A stretch of 64,000 nucleotides of DNA from the NCBI GenBank assembly GCA_905480335.1, contig CAJQPY010000004.1, forward strand, positions 144,992-208,991, read 5' to 3'. The translations under genes and the position numbers were made by a program. The stretch comes from an uncultured Ilumatobacter sp. (GTDB lineage Bacteria > Actinomycetota > Acidimicrobiia > Acidimicrobiales > Ilumatobacteraceae). This document shows positions 60,080 to 64,000 of this stretch, piece by piece. The notes beneath the pieces were generated by a model that saw only the letters and a list, made by a program, of their open reading frames with translations, was not told where the DNA came from and did not search any database. Within the stretch, counting starts at the first letter, position 1, and every line of letters begins with the position of its first letter.

Positions 60080-60789
60080 CCCGTCTGGCGATGTGGTCAG
60101 GACCCCGGAACTTGTCGACGGCGATGATGCGGAGCTGGGAGAACCGGCCCGATACCGAGGTGCTCGATGAACCGCTCTACGCCGCATATCTCGCGTCGAC
60201 CGGGCTTGATCATCCGGCCCGAGACGCGATCATCGCCGCTGGACCGAGTGACTTTGACACGGCGATCGCTGCCTGCCTCGCAACGCCGCGCGATCATGAG
60301 ATCAGCTACCAGAAGCACATGGCGCACCACCTGCTCCCACATGTCGATCGGCAGTGGCTGGGCGAGTTCCGCAACTGTCTGCTCCTGCGTGATCCGCGGC
60401 GGGTTCTGGCGAGCTACTCGAAGGTGCGCTCCTGCGTCACCCTCGACGACATCGGGATCCCGCAACAGGTCGAGTTGCTTGAACACTGTGAACTGGTCAT
60501 CGATTCGTCTGATTTCCTTCATGACCCGCGTGGATATCAGGTCGAGATCTGCCGGAGGCTGGAGGTGCCCTTCGATGCAGCGATGCTGCAGTGGCCTGCG
60601 GGAGCGCGTGAGACCGACGGGGTGTGGGCGTCGCACTGGTATGCATCTGTAGAAGCCTCCACCGGTTTCAGCGATCCGACGCTAGACGCCCCGCCAGAAC
60701 TCGCCGGAGCGCTCGTCGACGTTGCCGCTGAGGCAATCGATGTCTATGAGCGGCTCCGCGACCATCGGATGGTGCTCTCGACGTCGTGA
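60076..60789 (+). CDS. P-loop sulfotransferase-like protein coupled to the BCAT-like gene
   Basis: 237 residues. It opens with MTRLAMWSGPRNLSTAMM, whose SGPRNLST resembles the phosphate loop of sulfotransferase-fold proteins, followed by VLDEPLYAAYL, FRNCLLLRDPRRVLASYSKV and LVIDSSDFLHDPRGYQVEIC. RDPRRVLASY corresponds to the sulfotransferase PAPS 3'-phosphate motif, but the activity is unproven. ATG at 60076 overlaps the aminotransferase stop by 4 bp (ATGA). In plants a similar domain appears to be fused in front of a BCAT-like domain, which argues for joint function. Confidence 0.82.
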   Translation: MTRLAMWSGPRNLSTAMMRSWENRPDTEVLDEPLYAAYLASTGLDHPARDAIIAAGPSDFDTAIAACLATPRDHEISYQKHMAHHLLPHVDRQWLGEFRNCLLLRDPRRVLASYSKVRSCVTLDDIGIPQQVELLEHCELVIDSSDFLHDPRGYQVEICRRLEVPFDAAMLQWPAGARETDGVWASHWYASVEASTGFSDPTLDAPPELAGALVDVAAEAIDVYERLRDHRMVLSTS

Positions 60790-60835
60790 TGTTGTCCGGG
60801 TGAGTAGTCGCCCTGGTGGCATCGATGTCGCGCCC

Positions 60836-61933
60836 TCAGCGAGGTACGACACCGAGATCAGTTGCGGCGTGGAGGATCGCCTCGAGAAAGCGATCGTTCG
60901 CCGTCTCGGTCGAAATGGTGACCCTCACGCCGACTTCAGGGAAGGCACGGGCGACCACGCCGCGCTGTTCGAGTGCAACGCCGAGATCAGCCGCCAGTGC
61001 GCCAACCGGCAGCCAGACGAAGTTGCCCTGCGGATTCGGTGTGGTCCATCCAGCGGCGCGAAGCGTTTCGGTGACCCGGTCCCGCTCGACGACGACATTG
61101 GCGACCCGGCTTTGCATCTCGTCGACTGCCGCAAGGCTTGCTCGTGCCGATCGTTGCGCAAGGTCGTTCACAGCGAAAGGTGCCAGTGTTCGATCGATCA
61201 TCTCGATGACCTCGGGTGAGCCGTAGGCGTAGCCGACGCGCAACCCGGCCAACCCGTGTGCCTTGCTGAAGGTTCGGGTGATCACCAGGTTCGGATGGTC
61301 TGCGAGGAGGGGAGTCGAGTCAGTGACTCGCGGGTCATCGACGAACTCGGCGTACGCCTCGTCGAGCACCACAATGCAGGTGTCGGGAACGGCATCGAGC
61401 AGCATCTCGATCTCCGCAGTCGGGACCACCGTTCCGGTCGGGTTGTTTGGATTAGTGACGAACGCAACTTTCGTCTGGTGGGTGATCGCTGCAGCGAGCG
61501 CAGGGAGATCAAAGGTCTCATCGTGCAGCGGAACCCGAATCTCCTCGGCTTCGACGAGGCGAGCGAAGATTGGATATGCCTCAAACGACGGCCAACACAT
61601 CGCCACGGCATCGCCGGGAGCGACGTAGGCGAGCAGGATTTGCTGCAGGATCCCTGCCGAACCAGCGCCTACCGTCACCTGGTTGCTTGCGACATTCAGG
61701 TGCGCGGCAAGCTCCGACCGCAGTGCGGCGGCTCCGTGATCGGGGTACAGGTTGACCTGTCCGATGCCCGCACTGATCGCTTCTGCCACCGACGGAAGCG
61801 GGCTGAACGGGGCCTCGTTCGATGCCAGCTTGACGGCGTCGATGACACCGTGGTCGGCCTCGGCGGCGGCAGCTGATCGGCCAGGCCGATAGGCGGGCAG
61901 CGCAGCAATTGAGGGGCGAGGTCGTCCGGTCAC
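60836..61933 (-). CDS. hisC: Histidinol-phosphate aminotransferase (or a close class I paralogue)
   Basis: 365 residues. LPAYRPGRSAAAAEADHG, KLASNEAPFSPLPSV, LYPDHGAAALRSELA, PNNPTGTVVPTAEIE, DEAYAEFVDDP and the PLP lysine in TRTFSKAHGLAGLRVGYAYG are HisC-type. It transfers an amino group to imidazole acetol phosphate; some actinobacterial paralogues act on aromatic keto acids instead, and no his operon is nearby, so the assignment to histidine is likely but not certain. GTG at 61933 is chosen because the longer frame to 61969 would overlap the divergent gene; CAGAAT lies 6 nt before this GTG. Confidence 0.87.
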   Translation of the reverse strand: MTGRPRPSIAALPAYRPGRSAAAAEADHGVIDAVKLASNEAPFSPLPSVAEAISAGIGQVNLYPDHGAAALRSELAAHLNVASNQVTVGAGSAGILQQILLAYVAPGDAVAMCWPSFEAYPIFARLVEAEEIRVPLHDETFDLPALAAAITHQTKVAFVTNPNNPTGTVVPTAEIEMLLDAVPDTCIVVLDEAYAEFVDDPRVTDSTPLLADHPNLVITRTFSKAHGLAGLRVGYAYGSPEVIEMIDRTLAPFAVNDLAQRSARASLAAVDEMQSRVANVVVERDRVTETLRAAGWTTPNPQGNFVWLPVGALAADLGVALEQRGVVARAFPEVGVRVTISTETANDRFLEAILHAATDLGVVPR

Positions 61934-61958
61934 GTTGCGATTCTGGCACCATTGGTGA

Positions 61959-63950
61959 GTGTCGACCATCTCCGAAGCACCAGTGATCTGGGAGCCTGCG
62001 CCTGACGCGTGGGATCACAGCCGTCTCGCAGATTTCGCCCGATTCGTGGATGGTCCGATGCCCTGGTCCTTTGATGATTACGACGCCCTGCTGCGCTGGT
62101 CGCTCGACGCGCCCGAAGCGTTCTGGGGAGCGTTGTCGGATTGGGCCGAGATCCCCTGGAGCGTTGCACCGTCGCGAGCGCTCAGGGTCGACGCCATGCC
62201 CGGTGCAGTTTGGTTCCCGGGTGGACGGCTCAATCATGCCGAGCTCGCGCTCCGTCAGGCGACGCGCACGCCAGCCGCAACTGCGATCGTTTCGGTCAGC
62301 CAGACGCGGGATCGTCTCGAATTGTCGTGGGCCGAGCTCGCCGATCGGGTTGCTCGTTGTCGCCTCGGACTGGTCAAGTTGGGCGTCGGCACCGGCGATT
62401 GTGTTGTCGCCTACCTGCCCAACATTGCCGAGACGACGATTGCGTTCCTCGCGACTTCAAGTCTTGGAGCTATCTGGTCGTCATGTGCCCCCGAGTTCGG
62501 CGTGCGGGCCGTGACCGATCGGTGGTCGCAGGTCCGGCCGAAGGTGTTGCTGACCGTCGACGGTTATCGCTATGGCGACAAGGATGTCGACCGCTCCCGA
62601 CATGTCGCCGAGATTGTTGCGGGGTTGCCAACGCTTGAGCACGTCGTGCGGCTTCCTTATCTCGACCCGAACGGGGAGGACGGTTGGTTGGCGCTGCTCG
62701 ATCACGAACCGTCCGTCGCGAGCGAAGCCATGACGTTCGAACCGGTTGCGTTCGACCACCCGCTCTATGTTCTTTTTTCGTCGGGGACCACGGGTCTTCC
62801 GAAGCCGATCGTGCACTGTCATGGCGGTATCACGGTCGAACACGTCAAGGCGCTGGCGCTGCACTACGACCTCGGCCCTGGCGATCGCTTCTGCTGGTTT
62901 ACGACTACCGGTTGGATGATGTGGAACTTCCTCACGTCGGCAGCACTGGTCGGTGCGACAGCGGTGCTCTTCGACGGCGATCCGGGTTCGCCTGACCTGT
63001 CGACATTGTGGTCGCTCGCCGCAAGAGAACACGTCGATGTGCTCGGGGTGAGTGCCCCGTTCGTGATGGCATGCCGCAAGGCAGGTCTGCGTCCTGTCGA
63101 CGACCACGACCTTGCTGGGTTGCGGCACCTTGGGTCGACCGGGGCACCGCTCCCGCCGGAAGGCTTCCGGTGGATTGTCGACGCAGTGGGCGAACGCGTC
63201 CAGATCGGGTCGTTGAGCGGCGGCACCGACGTGTGCACTGGCTTCGTCGGACCAGCGCCAACGCTCCCCGTTCGAATCGGCGAGATCTCGACGCCGATGC
63301 TCGGGTGTGACGTACAGGCGTTCCGGTCCGATGGGAGTCGGTGTGACGCCAGTGAGACAGGCGAACTTGTCATCACGCAGCCGATGCCGTCGATGCCGAC
63401 TGGGTTCTGGGGCGACGACGATGGATCGCGATACCGGGCGGCCTACTTCGAGGAATTTCCGGGCGTCTGGACGCACGGTGACTGGATCACGTTTACTGGC
63501 AGCGGTGGATGCGTCATCACCGGTCGCTCTGATGCGACCCTCAACCGTGGCGGAGTGCGCCTCGGCACGAGCGATTTCTACACGGTTGTCGAGTCGATGC
63601 CGCAGGTAGCGGACAGCCTCGTCGTGCATCTCGAGGATGCTGGCGGTGGTCCTGGCGAGCTGATCCTGCTGGTTGCGCTCGTGGCCGGAGCGACGCTTGA
63701 CACTGCGTTGACCGATGATATCCGGGATCGCCTGCGCACCGAGCTGTCGCCGCGCCACGTACCTGACCTAATCGACCAAGTTGATGTCATCCCACGGACT
63801 CTCTCGGGTAAGAAGCTGGAAGTGCCGGTGAAACGCATGCTGCTTGGCGCGGCTGCGGACGAGACGGCGTCACGGGATTCGCTCGCCGACCCGACGGCGC
63901 TCGATGCGATCGAACGCTGGACTATCACCCGCGTTTCGTCGGGCACCTGA
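61959..63950 (+). CDS. Acetoacetyl-CoA synthetase
   Basis: 663 residues of the ANL superfamily. AMP motifs LFSSGTTGLPKPIVHCHGG, GGTDVCTGFVGP and HGDWITFTGSGGCVITGRSD, and the C-terminal catalytic Lys in RTLSGKKLEVPVKRML. The N-terminus (WSFDDYDALLRWSLDAPEAF ... RALRVDAMPGAVWFPGGRLN, cited in part) and GSTGAPLPPEGFRW are those of acetoacetyl-CoA synthetase rather than acetyl-CoA synthetase. It activates acetoacetate for use in lipid or energy metabolism. GTG at 61959, 25 bp from the divergent hisC start. Confidence 0.93.
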   Translation: MSTISEAPVIWEPAPDAWDHSRLADFARFVDGPMPWSFDDYDALLRWSLDAPEAFWGALSDWAEIPWSVAPSRALRVDAMPGAVWFPGGRLNHAELALRQATRTPAATAIVSVSQTRDRLELSWAELADRVARCRLGLVKLGVGTGDCVVAYLPNIAETTIAFLATSSLGAIWSSCAPEFGVRAVTDRWSQVRPKVLLTVDGYRYGDKDVDRSRHVAEIVAGLPTLEHVVRLPYLDPNGEDGWLALLDHEPSVASEAMTFEPVAFDHPLYVLFSSGTTGLPKPIVHCHGGITVEHVKALALHYDLGPGDRFCWFTTTGWMMWNFLTSAALVGATAVLFDGDPGSPDLSTLWSLAAREHVDVLGVSAPFVMACRKAGLRPVDDHDLAGLRHLGSTGAPLPPEGFRWIVDAVGERVQIGSLSGGTDVCTGFVGPAPTLPVRIGEISTPMLGCDVQAFRSDGSRCDASETGELVITQPMPSMPTGFWGDDDGSRYRAAYFEEFPGVWTHGDWITFTGSGGCVITGRSDATLNRGGVRLGTSDFYTVVESMPQVADSLVVHLEDAGGGPGELILLVALVAGATLDTALTDDIRDRLRTELSPRHVPDLIDQVDVIPRTLSGKKLEVPVKRMLLGAAADETASRDSLADPTALDAIERWTITRVSSGT

Positions 63951-63956
63951 CGACGA
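63936..63956 (+). other. Small hairpin around the acetoacetyl-CoA synthetase stop
   Basis: TCGTCG (63936-63941) and CGACGA (63951-63956) form a 6-bp stem whose 9-nt loop contains the TGA stop. No U-tract follows. The last 44 bases of the window show no further gene. Confidence 0.3.
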
Positions 63957-64000
63957 TGGAGCGCCGTGCGAGCTTCGGGTGAAAACCCAGACGACGGGGT

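Noticed and set aside
62481..63758. 425-codon minus-strand frame over acetoacetyl-CoA synthetase
   Set aside because: Antisense shadow; Arg/His-rich with no domain.

Overview
This window is ordinary, gene-dense chromosome from a high-GC Gram-positive bacterium. Actinobacterial markers include an iscS-mnmA-(MetE-like)-ligA order resembling the mycobacterial one, a PASTA-domain kinase homologue, several F420-type oxidoreductases (one Ddn-like, two luciferase-like), an IclR regulator divergent from leuCD and a leucine leader peptide before leuA. The protein set (SDR/SCP2 pair, MTHFR-methyltransferase fusion, AcuI, CoxL-like enzyme) suggests a marine or aquatic Acidimicrobiia member such as an Ilumatobacter relative. 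That placement is inference, because no rRNA or other taxonomic marker is present. I found no tRNA, rRNA, CRISPR array, intact insertion sequence or prophage.

Layout. 0-9 kb: a flavoprotein, then on the minus strand a form-II CoxL-like molybdenum hydroxylase with an HD-domain oxygenase-like gene, a SulP anion transporter, dxs with a methyltransferase, and a cold-shock gene with a clear terminator. 9-20 kb: cysteine desulfurase, mnmA, a MetE-like protein, ligA, a PASTA pseudokinase candidate and an SDR facing an SCP2 protein. 20-28 kb: an enolase-superfamily racemase/OSBS with a GNAT partner, serA, pyrF, ferredoxin, a sunset-domain membrane protein, and leuA with an attenuator. 28-38 kb: DEAD-box helicase, ABC-2 exporter, homocysteine methyltransferase-MTHFR fusion, MOSC and Ddn-like proteins, a small Ser/Thr kinase, an MFS transporter and AcuI. 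38-46 kb: leuCD with a divergent IclR regulator, PPOX and DoxX proteins, an FKBP lipoprotein, a UbiB-type kinase, a hydrolase and greA. 46-57 kb: an anchored propeller-like protein, leuB, ilvE, a hydrolase, two luciferase-like oxidoreductases and cimA. 56-64 kb: L,D-transpeptidase and M23 peptidase, galT with a class IV aminotransferase and a P-loop protein, hisC, and acetoacetyl-CoA synthetase.

Branched-chain amino acid synthesis is the dominant theme. leuA, leuCD, leuB, ilvE and cimA all lie within about 29 kb but in separate transcription units, and the units show different control signals: ribosome-mediated attenuation at leuA, a palindromic operator at leuCD, and an apparently leaderless promoter at leuB. 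The acetolactate synthase, reductoisomerase and dihydroxyacid dehydratase genes are not here.

Two sequence-level patterns run through the window. Many genes have a TANNNT hexamer 6-10 nt before the start codon and no Shine-Dalgarno sequence, which predicts leaderless transcripts. Several gene ends carry strong hairpins without a U-tract that include the stop codon itself; the best is a 41-bp inverted repeat running exactly from the acuI stop codon to the leuD stop codon.
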